Assembly: GCA_945875845.1 (NCBI GenBank)
Contig: CAMCMB010000051.1
Location: forward strand, 1 to 50,848
Source: Pirellula staleyi DSM 6068
GTDB taxonomy: Bacteria; Planctomycetota; Planctomycetia; Pirellulales; Pirellulaceae
Reading direction: 5' to 3'
DNA length: 50,848 bases
Below are positions 19,459 to 27,190 of this stretch, one piece after another; the first letter of the stretch is position 1; each line of letters opens with the position of its first letter. The position numbers and the translations under genes are program-made. The notes under the pieces were generated by a model. That model was not told where the DNA came from, ran no database searches, and saw only the letters and a program-made list of their open reading frames with translations.

Positions 19459-20070
19459 CTATCGAGACAAGAATTCGACCACGATGTTGGCATTCACTGG
19501 AAGCGAAATATCGCTGGGCCCAGGTGCGCCTTGGACGATGGCTTTGAGTCCTTCGCTATCGAACGAAACCCAATCCAAAGGCACTGGCGAATTGTTTGCA
19601 ATCACTCCGCGATAGAGATTTCGGATGGCCTCGTTGCTGCGAATTTCGATCACATCACCTGGTCGCAACACGTACGATGGGCTAGTGACTTTGACTCCGT
19701 TGACCTTGAAGTGACCGTGCACGATCCCTTGTCGAGCTTGCGGACGGGTTTTCGACAGACCGATGCGGCGAATGATATTGTCGAGGCGTCGCTCGCACAT
19801 CAAAAGCAATGTTTCACCAGTATTCCCCTTCTTGCGAACCGCGTCATCGAAGTAACGTCGAAGCTGGCGTTCGCCAAGCCCATAGTAGTACTTGATCTTT
19901 TGCTTTTCGGACAAAGCGGTGCCGTAGTTGCTAGTCCGGCGTCCCTTTGGGTGCATGCCGGGTGGTTGCTCGCTGCGCTTTTCGTAAGCTCGCATTGCGC
20001 CGGCGCTTTCGTACAAGACAGCGCCGAATCGTCGGTTTACTCTGGCCTTAGGGCCCGTGTATCGTCCCAT
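19459..20070 (-). CDS. rpsD: 30S ribosomal protein S4
   Basis: 203 residues, the expected length. It has MGRYTGPKARVNRRFGAVL at the start, the central CERRLDNIIRRIGLSKTR S4 signature and an S4 RNA-binding domain (HGHFKVNGVKV, YVLRPGDVIEI). It nucleates 16S rRNA folding. The N-terminus lacks the four zinc-binding cysteines, so it is the zinc-free form. It lies outside the alpha operon and leads a pair with lpdA. Confidence 0.97.
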   Translation of the reverse strand: MGRYTGPKARVNRRFGAVLYESAGAMRAYEKRSEQPPGMHPKGRRTSNYGTALSEKQKIKYYYGLGERQLRRYFDDAVRKKGNTGETLLLMCERRLDNIIRRIGLSKTRPQARQGIVHGHFKVNGVKVTSPSYVLRPGDVIEIRSNEAIRNLYRGVIANNSPVPLDWVSFDSEGLKAIVQGAPGPSDISLPVNANIVVEFLSR

Positions 20071-20411
20071 TTCTCAATTCTCATTTCCGAGCAACCGCTC
20101 GATTGCAAAAAGGTGTGTACGATGAATCATTTCCCATCAGGAAACGTATCGCTATGGCTGAGTCCGATCGATTGATACGTTTCTAATCGCACCAAAAAAC
20201 AAACGACCCCCGGTTCTCCGGCGGCCGTCTCACCCCGCTACGCTCGCGAGCTGTGGCTCAACCCAATATCGTGAAATTCTGGATTAATAGTATCCTAAAC
20301 CTCGCTGCGGATCACAACCCCAAACCGGAGGACTAGTTCAACCACTCACGACGAAAAACCTTGCCCCCCTCGCTAAGTACTCGAGACCGCTGACTTAATC
20401 CTCATTAATCC

Positions 20412-20436
20412 CAACCCGACTCGTCACAGCTTGTTG
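20412..20436. repeat. Short form of the AAGCCGGTAAGCG repeat family, inverted
   Basis: Begins CAACCCGA and ends CTTGTTG, matching the two ends of the full-length family members (for example 20583-20638) on the other strand, but lacks the central hairpin. Confidence 0.5.
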
Positions 20437-20466
20437 CTTTTATGGGCTGGGAGACGGGGGGGCTTT

Positions 20467-20516
20467 GTGGCATGGGCGTCTCGCCCATGGATACACGAGC
20501 GAGACGCTCGTGCCAC
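20467..20516. repeat. 50-bp twin-hairpin repeat, copy 1
   Basis: Two adjacent hairpins (CATGGGCGTCTCGCCCATG and ACGAGCGAGACGCTCGT) are closed by GTGGC and GCCAC. A second, inverted copy is at 45996-46046. Confidence 0.85.
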
Positions 20517-20582
20517 GGATAGATCCCTAAAACCGGGGCTAACGCCCAATGGCTGATCTAGTCTGCTAAAACCCGACTACTT

Positions 20583-20638
20583 CAACAAGCCGGTAAGCGA
20601 GGGACGGTCTGCCCCTCGCTCACGCTTCGGGTTGTGAT
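20583..20638. repeat. CGGTAAGCGAGGGA palindromic repeat, copy 1
   Basis: CAACAAGCCGGTAAGCGAGG, a short spacer, CCTCGCTCACG and CGGGTTGTGAT. The stem GCGAGGG/CCTCGC makes a hairpin. Close relatives are at 45933-45990 and 46079-46138. Confidence 0.85.
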
Positions 20639-20875
20639 CGAGCCTTTGCTTGCAGCAAATCCACTAAATCAGCAGTCTCTCCCCTGGATAACCGAGGGAG
20701 AGCGAGTCAAGATTCTTTCGAACTCCTGCCCCAATGGGTAAAATTCACCCATCAGTTGGTTCCAATGCGGGTCGCTTTGGCTTTACTTAGTCGTGTGTTG
20801 CTTGCCTCGCACCCTGCCATTATACTGGACCGCCCAATTTGCTTTTATTTATTAACCTCCAGATGGGAAGAACCA

Positions 20876-22354
20876 ATGACGAAACCAAATCGCCGTAAGT
20901 TTATTCAAAATGCTTCGGTCATTAGCGGCGGATACTTTGTTGCCGCAGGCAACCGGACGGCACTCAGTCAGGCTGCGAATGAGAAGCTCAACGTCGCCTG
21001 CATTGGTGTCGGAGGCAAGGGAGGTAGTGACTCAAGCAACGCTGCGAAGTTCGGTAATGTCGTCGCGATTTGCGACGTCGATCGAAATACCATGGATGGC
21101 AAAGGCGATTCACCCGCGTTCAAGAATGCGGAGAAATTCACGGATTTTCGAGAACTATTCGCCAAGTTCGGCAAAAAAATCGATATCGTCACCGTCAGCA
21201 CACCCGATCACATGCACGGACCAGTCACACTGGCCGCGATGCGATTGGGAATTAGCTGCTACACGCAAAAGCCTTTGACACGCACCATCTACGAAGCTCG
21301 ACTCTTGGCAAAAGTAGCCGCTGAAACCGGCGTATGCACCCAGATGGGCAACCAAGGAACCGCCCTCGATTCTTCGCGTGAGGCAATCGCACAATTGAAG
21401 TCAGGCGTGCTTGGAGCTTTGAAGGAAGTCTACGCATGGTCGAATCGACCTGTGTGGGCCCAAGGCCCGGGTCGACGCATGGACATTGCTAAGTTTGCTG
21501 CCGAAGCAAAGAAAGAAGATGCGGCGGAAGCACCCAAAATCATCGAAGCCAAACAGAGAGAAATCGCACGCACTCTCGAACGTTTGGATTGGAAGAGTTG
21601 GATTGGTGTCGCACCCGATCGCGAATACTGGCCAGGACTTTATCATAGCTTCCAGTTCCGAGGATGGTGGGACTTCGGTACAGGCGCACTAGGCGATATG
21701 GCATGCCATCAACTGACCGTTCCTTTTGCATCCTGCGGCCTCCGAGATCCCATCTCCGTGGTTGCCAAAACCAGCGGCCACGATTTCGACAGCTTCCCTG
21801 CGAGCTCGGTCATTAAGTTCGAGTTCCCAGAAACCAAAGAACGTCCAGCGATTCCGTTCTGGTGGTACGACCGCAAGGGTAACAAGCCACCTGCGGCCGT
21901 ATTTGAGAAGTGGGGTATCAACAAGGTAGCCGACAGCGGCGTGCTCATTGTCGGTGAAAAGGGCGCTTTCTACAGCTCCGATGACTATTGCGGCAAGTAT
22001 GAACTCAAGGGTGTCGACAAAGTCACCGTCGACTTTGAAAAGGCAGAGAACAAGGGGGATAACGATACAAACAATATGTACGAGTTGTTCCGCGCCAAGA
22101 TGTCAAACGATCCGAAGATCTGCAAATCGAACTTCATCGATCGAGCCGGACCGCTCACCGAAACCATCTTGTTGGGTAACCTAGCCGTATGGGCCGCTTC
22201 CAAAGGCGGAGCCAACGGTGAGATGGGTGAGTGGGGCGAAAAAGTCGAATGGGACGCCAAGAACCTCGTGGTCACGAACTTGGCTTCTCTGAAGACACCG
22301 CGCGTGGCGGATTTGATTAAGCCAAAGTATCGTGAAGGCTATCGATTGGACTAG
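20876..22354 (+). CDS. Tat-exported Gfo/Idh/MocA family oxidoreductase
   Basis: 492 residues. It begins MTKPNRRKFIQNAS, a twin-arginine-type signal, followed by a short hydrophobic stretch ending in ALSQA. The Rossmann NAD(P)-binding motif is CIGVGGKGG, and the family substrate-site motif appears as CYTQKPLTRT (usually EKP). The C-terminal part fits the bacterial Gfo/Idh group common in Planctomycetes. Members oxidise or isomerise sugars or inositols; the substrate cannot be told. I chose 20876 because GGGAAG precedes it and the Tat motif is at the start. A strong terminator follows, so it is probably monocistronic. Confidence 0.9.
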   Translation: MTKPNRRKFIQNASVISGGYFVAAGNRTALSQAANEKLNVACIGVGGKGGSDSSNAAKFGNVVAICDVDRNTMDGKGDSPAFKNAEKFTDFRELFAKFGKKIDIVTVSTPDHMHGPVTLAAMRLGISCYTQKPLTRTIYEARLLAKVAAETGVCTQMGNQGTALDSSREAIAQLKSGVLGALKEVYAWSNRPVWAQGPGRRMDIAKFAAEAKKEDAAEAPKIIEAKQREIARTLERLDWKSWIGVAPDREYWPGLYHSFQFRGWWDFGTGALGDMACHQLTVPFASCGLRDPISVVAKTSGHDFDSFPASSVIKFEFPETKERPAIPFWWYDRKGNKPPAAVFEKWGINKVADSGVLIVGEKGAFYSSDDYCGKYELKGVDKVTVDFEKAENKGDNDTNNMYELFRAKMSNDPKICKSNFIDRAGPLTETILLGNLAVWAASKGGANGEMGEWGEKVEWDAKNLVVTNLASLKTPRVADLIKPKYREGYRLD

Positions 22355-22397
22355 TTTGACCGATCTTTGGCAATGAAATAGAGTACTGCAACATCCG

Positions 22398-22434
22398 GCA
22401 GTAGTGTAGTTCGCTACACTACTGCTGTTTTTTT
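22398..22434 (+). terminator. Rho-independent terminator of the Gfo/Idh gene
   Basis: A perfect 12-bp stem GCAGTAGTGTAG/CTACACTACTGC is closed by a stable TTCG tetraloop and followed by TGTTTTTTT. Confidence 0.95.
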
Positions 22435-22457
22435 ATCTAGAGAAAAGGGTTTTTGCG

Positions 22458-23744
22458 ATGAGTCGTCGTCAAGAGTGGCTTTATACGAATGGTCTTCGTT
22501 TGGCTTTGATGGTTAGCTGTTTCGAATTCGCGTCGACAAACGTCGGCTGGTTGATTGCCGAGGTCGAAGTTACCTCAAGTGGCGATGAAATCAACGCTGC
22601 AAAAAAACGCTTGGTAGAGTTGGGCCCGACGGCAAAGGTCACGATGGATGGGACGCGTTTAACCGAGATCGTGATTCAAGATGGATCACTCTTAACATCC
22701 GATGACCTAACTTTGTTTGGTCACTTGACCGATTTGAAAAAACTGCAAATTTTTAATTGCCGAACGCTCAACACCGAGATGGCAGCTAAGCTCAACGGCC
22801 TCAAAGATCTGACAACTCTTGCGTTGACCAATACCGTCATCGACGATGCTGCTGTCGAGGCAATCGCAAAGTCCTTTCCCAAGCTGACCGAGCTTGACTT
22901 GTCGTCCAATGCGAACATGTCCAGCCAAGTGCTAAAGTCGATTTCCGAGCTGAAAAATCTGCAACGATTGTCCCTGGTGCAGAACCGATTCAATGAACTC
23001 AGTACGCGCAGACTTTCTAAATTACAAGATCTCCAAGTGCTTGATCTGCGCGGTAACATGGAAGCCGGCGACATGACCCTGGAGGTGCTCGCCGCCCTGC
23101 CAAAGCTAAAGGCCTTGAAGCATCGTAGCACGGCGGTTTCCGATTACGGGATGGAATTGCTTTCGCGCAATGGAACCATAGAAAACCTTCTGATACAAGA
23201 CTTCGCAATTACGAACCAATCTGGAGCGCATTTAGCCAAACTCAAGAAGCTATCTCAGCTCGAAATTTTTCGTTGCCAAGGCTTCGGAAACGAGGGCGTT
23301 TTGGCCTTGAAAGGCCTCAATCTTCAACGCTTGACGCTTCGCGACTTGCCCGTCGTGGATGACCAAGCGCTTGAAGTGTTCACCGAACTGCCCAAGCTGC
23401 GCCGACTGTACTTGCATGAAATCAGTGGCATTAGCGATGTCGGCCTAAAGAATCTGGGATCCCTCCAATCACTCGAGCTGCTCGATATTTGGAGCGTTCC
23501 GCAAATGACGGACGCCTCGGTGGACGTGATTGCAGCGCTGCCGAATCTCAAGGAGCTTACGATACGATCGACTAACGTTACGGATGCATCTGTCAGCAAA
23601 CTACTCGCGATGCCAAAGCTGCAGTCGTTGACGTTCAAGGAAAACGGCAATGTAACCGAACCAGCCTTGAAAAAGCTGTCGACCAAGAAGTGGGCCAAGC
23701 TGGACGTCGGTTCGGCTGACTCAGGCAGTACCGGAATCGAATAG
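22458..23744 (+). CDS. Exported leucine-rich-repeat protein
   Basis: 428 residues. The N-terminus (MSRRQEWLYTNGLRLALMVS) has a weak hydrophobic stretch compatible with export. From about residue 90 there are about a dozen repeats of 24-26 residues with L..L.L or L..L.I cores (LKKLQIFNC, LTTLALTN, LTELDLSSN, LQRLSLVQN, LRRLYLHEI, LELLDIWSV, LKELTIRST), the AMN1/RNI-like type widespread in Planctomycetes. No catalytic domain is visible. It probably serves as a protein-binding scaffold. It starts 24 bp after the terminator of the preceding gene. Confidence 0.85.
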   Translation: MSRRQEWLYTNGLRLALMVSCFEFASTNVGWLIAEVEVTSSGDEINAAKKRLVELGPTAKVTMDGTRLTEIVIQDGSLLTSDDLTLFGHLTDLKKLQIFNCRTLNTEMAAKLNGLKDLTTLALTNTVIDDAAVEAIAKSFPKLTELDLSSNANMSSQVLKSISELKNLQRLSLVQNRFNELSTRRLSKLQDLQVLDLRGNMEAGDMTLEVLAALPKLKALKHRSTAVSDYGMELLSRNGTIENLLIQDFAITNQSGAHLAKLKKLSQLEIFRCQGFGNEGVLALKGLNLQRLTLRDLPVVDDQALEVFTELPKLRRLYLHEISGISDVGLKNLGSLQSLELLDIWSVPQMTDASVDVIAALPNLKELTIRSTNVTDASVSKLLAMPKLQSLTFKENGNVTEPALKKLSTKKWAKLDVGSADSGSTGIE

Positions 23745-23747
23745 TCC

Positions 23748-23894
23748 TCAACAAAGTCGGTTACTTTTAAGACAGAGAAAACTCAGGACAACCGAAATCG
23801 TGCCGAGAACACACCACTGAGTGACGGTCATATGTTCGACGCAGAAGCAAACGCCTCGAACGATCGCATCGAACTGTTTTTCCAGGGTATGCAT
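23748..23894 (-). CDS. Small single-pass membrane protein, unknown function
   Basis: 48 residues beginning MHTLEKQFDAIVRG with one membrane segment (WCVLGTISVVLSFLCL). Supported by a Shine-Dalgarno-like GAAAGG seven bases before the ATG and by a soluble-then-membrane layout. It is convergent with the leucine-rich-repeat gene and ends 3 bp from it. The frame extends upstream to 24044 without support. I do not recognise the family. Confidence 0.5.
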   Translation of the reverse strand: MHTLEKQFDAIVRGVCFCVEHMTVTQWCVLGTISVVLSFLCLKSNRLC

Positions 23895-24148
23895 GGTCAA
23901 GCCTTTCAAAACAAATGTTGGCCGATTTATTCCTGGCGTGCAGGATGCAGACGGTCTGCCCAAAAACGGCAGGTCTGATTCAAACACAATGCATTGGGCC
24001 GCGACAAACTGACTTAGAAATCCTCGGAGAAATCCGTGGAACATTGATCGATGGAATCGAAACGAACGGTTTTTCGGTTAAGTCCGCTTGTAATTGCGGT
24101 GTAACCCATTGAATCCACTGAAAAACGGAATGTGGCAAGCAACAGTCC

Positions 24149-24176
24149 TTGCGGGGGGCAAATGGAGGTATATAAT
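24149..24176 (+). promoter_or_regulatory. Sigma-70-type promoter of tRNA-Asp
   Basis: TTGCGG (24149-24154) and TATAAT (24171-24176) with a 16-bp spacer, 13 bases before the tRNA. Confidence 0.7.
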
Positions 24177-24189
24177 CCTCTCAAGCGAA

Positions 24190-24263
24190 GGGGTTGTAGC
24201 TCAATTGGTTAGAGCACCGGACTGTCGATCCGGAGGTTGCGGGTTCGACCCCCGTCGACCTCG
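24190..24263 (+). tRNA. tRNA-Asp (anticodon GUC)
   Basis: A full cloverleaf can be drawn: acceptor GGGGTTG with CGACCTC (two G-U pairs), D arm GCTC/GAGC, anticodon stem CCGGA/TCCGG with loop CTGTCGA, T arm with TTCGACC loop, and discriminator G. The anticodon GTC is at 24224-24226. CCA is not encoded. The 3' half is repeated at 44115, marking it as a probable integration site. Confidence 0.95.
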
Positions 24264-24314
24264 CTTACAAAAACCCTGGTTTTCTCAATGAATTCCAGGG
24301 TTTTTTTGTTTTCT
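24226..24314 (+). repeat. Left direct repeat (putative attL) over the tRNA-Asp 3' part and terminator
   Basis: 89 bp from the anticodon loop of tRNA-Asp through its terminator, matching 44115-44203 without gaps at 81 of 89 positions. The start in the anticodon loop is typical for tyrosine-recombinase attachment sites. Confidence 0.8.
24269..24309 (+). terminator. Terminator of tRNA-Asp
   Basis: Stem AAACCCTGG (24271-24279) with CCAGGGTTT (24295-24303), running into a seven-T tract. Confidence 0.85.
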
Positions 24315-24510
24315 GACCCGGTTTTAAACCGCTTTAGCAATGAGTTGCTGAAGTATAGCAAACAAGAGGGGGAAAGCAGAAAGTCATGCAACTCCTTTGG
24401 GGGCGGCTATCGCCCAACGGCTAATTGGTATGAAAAACAGTTGCTGATGTGCTTAGCTTGACTGCGCTGCGATTACTCCCCAGTGCGGTTCGGCTTGCCG
24501 AGACACTTCA

Positions 24511-25521
24511 CTACGGCAAGGGTGACAGACCGAGCTCTTTCAGAAATTGGTTGTGCTTGGCGGTGGCTGCCTGGATGGTTTTCTCGATTCCCAACAGATC
24601 GCTGTGCGTTGCGCCTAATTCGATTTCGTCCTCGCCCACTGCCGTGCTGATGTAGCGGGAGATATTCAGGTTGAAGTCGTTCTTCTCGATTTCGGCCATA
24701 TCCACCCGGCGAGAGTAGCGGAGCTCTTGCTTGCGGAATTGGTAGGTGGCGTGCGGACCCATGCGTTTGCGTACGTTGAGGAGCAACGAACCGGAGCCGC
24801 AAGCGAAGTCAAGCACGCTGGCGAGGCGGTCTTTCTTGCCGGAGGCGGGTTCCTGGCTGTCGAGCGTAACGATGGTAGAGAGGATGTCGGAAATCTGCTG
24901 CGGGGTGTAGAACTCGCCCGCCTTCTTGCCGGACCCGGCTGCGAACTGGCCGATCAGATATTCGTAGGCATCGCCAAGCGCATCGATGTCCGATGAGAAT
25001 TCCGCCAGTCCTTTCGCGATCTCCGCGATTATGGAGCAGAGCTTGGTGTTCCGGTCTTCATACTTCCGGCCGAGTTTGTCCGAGCCGAGATTGATCTCTG
25101 AGAATAGGCCATTGAAGGTACTCTCGAACGATTCGTTTTCGATGTATTTGAAACCGGCCTGTAGCGTGTTGAGCAGTTTGCCATTTTGGGTGCGAGCCAT
25201 TTCGGCAATGCTGTTCCAAAGGTGAGACGGCTGGATAACATAATGCACCTTGCGGCGCATTTGTTTTTCGAAATCCGATACGTCCTTTTTGTTCTCCTTG
25301 TACCAGATTTTTAGAGGCACGCCGCTCTCGTCCGGCTTAAGCTTGGCATAGTCCTTTCCAAGTTCCTTCTTTGCTGCCGTCTCGTAGTTGTCCGAGAGGT
25401 AGCGGAGGAAGAGGAACGACAGCATATAGTCGCGGAAATCGTCCGCATTCATAGCCCCGCGCAGTTGATCGGCGATGTTCCAGAGGGTCTTGCCGAGTTG
25501 CTTTTGGTTGGTGTCGTTCAT
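24511..25521 (-). CDS. hsdM: Type I restriction-modification methyltransferase subunit, internally deleted
   Basis: 336 residues against about 500 for normal HsdM. Residues 1-150 are the HsdM N-terminal helical domain, followed by GEFYTPQQI and the AdoMet-binding motif I LDFACGSGSLL (about 237-247). Directly after RKRMGPH (about 257) the sequence jumps to TYQFRKQELRYSRRVDM and the normal C-terminal end (EKNDFNLNISRY, KHNQFLKELGLSPLP). The catalytic NPPF motif and the rest of the Rossmann core, about 170 residues, are missing, yet the frame is intact. It should not methylate DNA. The ATG at 25521 is 14 bp after the DUF3037 gene. It is the last gene of the operon. Confidence 0.88.
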   Translation of the reverse strand: MNDTNQKQLGKTLWNIADQLRGAMNADDFRDYMLSFLFLRYLSDNYETAAKKELGKDYAKLKPDESGVPLKIWYKENKKDVSDFEKQMRRKVHYVIQPSHLWNSIAEMARTQNGKLLNTLQAGFKYIENESFESTFNGLFSEINLGSDKLGRKYEDRNTKLCSIIAEIAKGLAEFSSDIDALGDAYEYLIGQFAAGSGKKAGEFYTPQQISDILSTIVTLDSQEPASGKKDRLASVLDFACGSGSLLLNVRKRMGPHATYQFRKQELRYSRRVDMAEIEKNDFNLNISRYISTAVGEDEIELGATHSDLLGIEKTIQAATAKHNQFLKELGLSPLP

Positions 25522-25534
25522 GCAGTCGATTCGA

Positions 25535-26341
25535 TCAGTGTGCGTTTTGCTCAACTTCGTTGGCAAATGCGTCGGCATTGAAAGGACGTATCAATCGCAC
25601 ATCGTATGCCTTAAACAACGGTTCTATATGCTCGTCAATTTCTCTTGCCTGTTCCGGTGTTTCTTGCGTTGAAACAATAATCAGTTTGTGATGCTCACCG
25701 TTGATCGTGTCCCTTTGAATCAGGTCTCCATTGACTGCTAACTTTGCCGCCTGAGTTTCCGCTTGCTTCGTTGCCGAAAAGACTTGAGGCTTGATGAGAT
25801 TGACGACCCCGTTCTGATAAGCGTAGGGAATTTCCAGTTTGGTCTTAAACACTGGGATGGTGAATTGCCCTGGCCTCCAAATCTTCTTCTCTTGCTGCAA
25901 CTTGTAAAACACTTCGCTTAACCGTGGAGGTAAAACCTCAGCGGGAGAATCAACTGCTAGTGATGCGGTTGTTCGTTCGTCCACGAGTTCAGAAAACAAT
26001 CTCTCGAAGTCGGCATTGATGTCCGCAATCTTGGCAAGTCGCGGCTCGGTCAAACGCAAATCGTTCGCCCGTGAGCTGGCGAAGGCAGCAAACTCATCTG
26101 GAGTTCGCCAGCCATCCGTCGCACTTTCTATCCGCGATTTCATCGCTTCGGTCGCAATCTTGAGACTATTCAAATCGGGCTTAGAGATTCCAAACAGCTT
26201 GCGCACACGGCCGAACTTCTCAGTCATTTGCACGCGCGATGCGTGCGGCTCCAAGCACAACAAAACCAAGCCCACATTCACCCCCTCCGCTCGAAAGCGA
26301 TCAGGGCAATACTGAATCACGCTGTAAAAGCCTTTAGCCAT
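25535..26341 (-). CDS. DUF3037 domain protein
   Basis: 268 residues. The N-terminus (GFYSVIQYCPDRFRAEGVNVGLVLLC) is the DUF3037 signature. The rest is mixed alpha/beta without catalytic motifs that I can name. The ATG at 26341 overlaps the end of the HipA-like kinase gene by 8 bp, so the two are coupled. From memory, DUF3037 genes commonly sit next to HipA-like kinase genes; a partner or antidote role is inferred, not shown. Function unknown. Confidence 0.75.
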   Translation of the reverse strand: MAKGFYSVIQYCPDRFRAEGVNVGLVLLCLEPHASRVQMTEKFGRVRKLFGISKPDLNSLKIATEAMKSRIESATDGWRTPDEFAAFASSRANDLRLTEPRLAKIADINADFERLFSELVDERTTASLAVDSPAEVLPPRLSEVFYKLQQEKKIWRPGQFTIPVFKTKLEIPYAYQNGVVNLIKPQVFSATKQAETQAAKLAVNGDLIQRDTINGEHHKLIIVSTQETPEQAREIDEHIEPLFKAYDVRLIRPFNADAFANEVEQNAH

Positions 26342-27188
26342 TGTTCTTTCTCCCAGTTTCGCCAAACCAAGGCGCTGCTTTTTCGATCGAATTGCAGATG
26401 TTATCGGCTACAAATGGTGCTCGCCGACAGATCAACTCACTCCAAGCGTTCCGGGTCTCCGTGGATACATCCCATTCACCAGGAACCGACTCAATAACCG
26501 CATCGGCCGTACTTTTGTCCATCTCGCGTAAGCGTGAAGCACAATCATCGATTGTACTCTGGCGAAGTCTCTCGCGGAATTCGGGGAAAAGTCCATAGAT
26601 ATTATCGTCTTGGACCTTCCCGATGTTTGCTAGCTTCGGAGTCAGGTCATCGCCTGAGCGTATGAAGCACAATCCATGATCCATCGCGATCAACCGTCGT
26701 TTCCCCGCTTCAACACCCTCACTCGACAAATAAACGTTGTCTGGGTTTGGTTTGCGTGCAGTCAGTTCGTGATGGTGCCGGTCACAATTGAGCGTCCATG
26801 TATCGAACACCACGAGCCTGCTGATGTCCTCGGGATTGACGAGCACATTCAATTGCAGACCGGACTGACCCCACGGTTCGCCAGGCAATGCCCGAGCGGC
26901 GAACGCTGGTCCCGGCTGTGCTGTGTAGCCTCGCGGTAAGGGGAACGCATCGTCCGCGTCAAGCGTGAGAATAGCAATTTCGAACGTGTTCAGTCCGAAC
27001 CATTTGGCGAGGTGCGTGCCGACCCAATCCGTTGCCAACACATGCGGTCCCTGACGGTTCCCCATCGGTTTAATATAAGCTCGACCTGCGTCCGTGCTTA
27101 CTTCGGTCGTACCGGTACTTGTGTCGACAGACCCGGCCACTTGTAGCAACCGCGTCGGTTGCCACGTTGATTCCATCGCCCACGTCAT
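26334..27188 (-). CDS. HipA-like Ser/Thr kinase
   Basis: 284 residues. A HipA-type kinase fold: a lysine in AYIKPMGNRQGP (about K40) for ATP, the catalytic segment VFDTWTLNCDRHHHEL (Asp near 136), NPDNVYL (Asn near 151) and the metal-binding MDHGLCF (Asp near 170). HipA proteins phosphorylate translation factors and cause dormancy. There is no HipB-like HTH gene beside it; the coupled neighbour is DUF3037. The ATG at 27188 is preceded by GGAGGAGA and lies 2 bp after the hsdS stop. It could act as a growth-arrest arm of the defence operon (inference). Confidence 0.75.
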   Translation of the reverse strand: MTWAMESTWQPTRLLQVAGSVDTSTGTTEVSTDAGRAYIKPMGNRQGPHVLATDWVGTHLAKWFGLNTFEIAILTLDADDAFPLPRGYTAQPGPAFAARALPGEPWGQSGLQLNVLVNPEDISRLVVFDTWTLNCDRHHHELTARKPNPDNVYLSSEGVEAGKRRLIAMDHGLCFIRSGDDLTPKLANIGKVQDDNIYGLFPEFRERLRQSTIDDCASRLREMDKSTADAVIESVPGEWDVSTETRNAWSELICRRAPFVADNICNSIEKAAPWFGETGRKNNG

Positions 27189-27190
27189 GA

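Larger units (their letters stand above)
20071..20875. other. 800-bp intergenic region rich in small palindromic repeats
   Basis: No gene is supported before the ATG at 20876; the frame opening at 20756 lacks a signal peptide at its start and reads into the repeat zone. The region holds three recognisable repeat copies, listed separately, and a palindromic stretch near 20680-20705. Confidence 0.7.
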
